Shown piece after piece: positions 63,254 through 64,000 of a stretch of 64,000 bases of DNA. The stretch spans positions 2,170,001-2,234,000 of the forward strand of contig NZ_CP073355.1 of the NCBI RefSeq assembly GCF_023525255.1, read 5' to 3'. A program made the translations under genes and the position numbers. Position 1 is the first letter of the stretch. Each line of letters begins with the position of its first letter. The stretch is from Thermospira aquatica. GTDB lineage: Bacteria > Spirochaetota > Brevinematia > Brevinematales > Thermospiraceae. The notes under the pieces were generated by a model. The model was not told where the DNA came from. It saw only the letters and a list, made by a program, of their open reading frames with translations, and searched no databases.

Positions 63254-64000
63254 ATTTTCCCCATTTTTTGTTTCAATTGACAAAGAAAACAGATCTCCGT
63301 GGTTGTAGGTTCCCCACAAACTTTACAAAGGGCAAGCGAAACCCCCGTGCTTTTGAGTGGCTCATGAAGAAGGGGGGAAAGATTTTTCAGAAAACCTGTA
63401 TAGAAGGTGATCTTTGTTCCTGGACGAGCCTCTTCCAGCTGCTGAAGGAAACGTTTGTTCTCAAGTGAAGACGCGTGAGTACTATAGGGACACTCAGGCT
63501 TGACATAAGAAATCCTATTGAAAATAGTGTAGAGGGCACTCTCCTTTTCAGAAACCAAACAAAGGGGTTTTACCTTTTTGAGAAACGGTCCCTGAGCCGC
63601 CAAAACAGGATACTGCTTCGCAAGATACTCCATATTCCAGTGGAGGGTATTGTTCCAGAGCACAGCCGTTTCATCGTCAAGATTATGCCCTGTCGCAAGC
63701 ACCGTATACCCTTTTTCACGGGCGATGCGGTTCATGTAGTAACGTTTCACCGTACCACATACCGAACAGGGGGGTTTTCGTGTCCAGTTTCTCATCTCAC
63801 CAATGGGAGCAAGCTCTTCACGCATATCGACCACATGAAGGGTTCGCCCAAGTCTGTTTGCAAGGGTCTGCGCATGCTCTCTCGATTCTGCCGAATACTC
63901 AGGGATACCAAGATCAATGTAGAGTCCGTCAGCCTCATACCCCAGCCTGTGAAGTAAAAACCATAACCCCAGGCTGTCCTTGCCCCCTGAAACAGCCACA
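63250..64000 (-). CDS. ttuA: tRNA-5-methyluridine(54) 2-sulfurtransferase, N-terminus beyond window
   Basis: TtuA thiolates m5U54 to m5s2U in tRNA, a thermostability modification. The visible 250 residues hold the PP-loop AVSGGKDSLGLWFLL, the CSVCG and PECPYS cysteines that with the first pair carry the iron-sulfur cluster, ATGHNLDDETAVL, and the C-terminal zinc finger CKVCGEPTTTEICFLC. The order and motifs fit Thermus/Thermotoga-type TtuA more closely than TtcA. The N-terminal zinc finger should be in the next bases to the right; the GTG near 63999 is internal to the gene. The presence of TtuA suggests a thermophilic lineage. Confidence 0.9.
   Translation of the reverse strand, partial: VAVSGGKDSLGLWFLLHRLGYEADGLYIDLGIPEYSAESREHAQTLANRLGRTLHVVDMREELAPIGEMRNWTRKPPCSVCGTVKRYYMNRIAREKGYTVLATGHNLDDETAVLWNNTLHWNMEYLAKQYPVLAAQGPFLKKVKPLCLVSEKESALYTIFNRISYVKPECPYSTHASSLENKRFLQQLEEARPGTKITFYTGFLKNLSPLLHEPLKSTGVSLALCKVCGEPTTTEICFLCQLKQKMGKI

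Overview
The window (about 43% G+C by eye) reads as chromosomal DNA of a Gram-negative-type, motile, saccharolytic bacterium. A spirochaete is the best fit, with moderate to low confidence. Supporting signs are PEGA and OmpA-like envelope proteins, many lipoproteins with degenerate lipoboxes, a secreted NADase-type glycan-binding-like protein (a family I associate with Leptospira and Treponema), a PilZ protein, a class III cyclase and a chemoreceptor. A TtuA-type tRNA thiolase at the right edge hints at a thermophilic or thermotolerant lineage. No rRNA operon or species marker is present.

Left region (1-7740, all on the minus strand): a tandem array resembling a polymorphic-toxin or surface-effector locus. 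Two nearly identical units of about 2.77 kb each hold an effector with an L,D-transpeptidase/endolysin-like H...SKGC motif and a secreted partner gene. A roughly 330-bp repeat precedes each downstream cassette. The third cassette, cut by the window edge, carries HEGLH and a VanY-like SxHxxGxxxD motif. The downstream cassettes lack a convincing start, and the upstream copy is interrupted by a TGA and has a frameshifted partner. It looks like a decaying array of orphan C-terminal tips. Two dead insertion sequences follow (7783-10784).

Middle (10.8-37 kb): a flippase, three tRNAs (fMet, Met, Asp), a DUF218 protein, queE, a PEGA lipoprotein, an ATPase-domain protein, purS and a dead IS256 element. 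A long plus-strand series follows: lysA, chemoreceptor, ppx, ppk1, ctpA, accD, lptB and a J-domain protein. A minus-strand group of a class III cyclase, a coiled-coil membrane protein, an exported protein and mfd faces it, then a HEAT-repeat protein.

37.2-39.2 kb: about 20 copies of a degenerate, non-palindromic 20-bp motif, in both orientations, flank a frameshifted ISXO2/IS1595-like transposase gene. The layout resembles REP sequences around a RAYT gene but with an unrelated transposase type; I consider it the most unusual structure here.

Right (39-64 kb): an OmpA-like protein, acpP, a second inverted copy of the first dead IS, carA-rarA-MBL hydrolase, a set of small envelope proteins, tmRNA (ssrA), nadC-pilZ, and a starch locus. 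That locus has a 1,306-residue lipoprotein amylase behind a LacI/CcpA-type operator, an outer membrane protein, a repeat lipoprotein and a convergent second amylase. Then come a lactate permease, a Rieske oxygenase, a helical protein, a histidine kinase and ttuA (cut by the edge).
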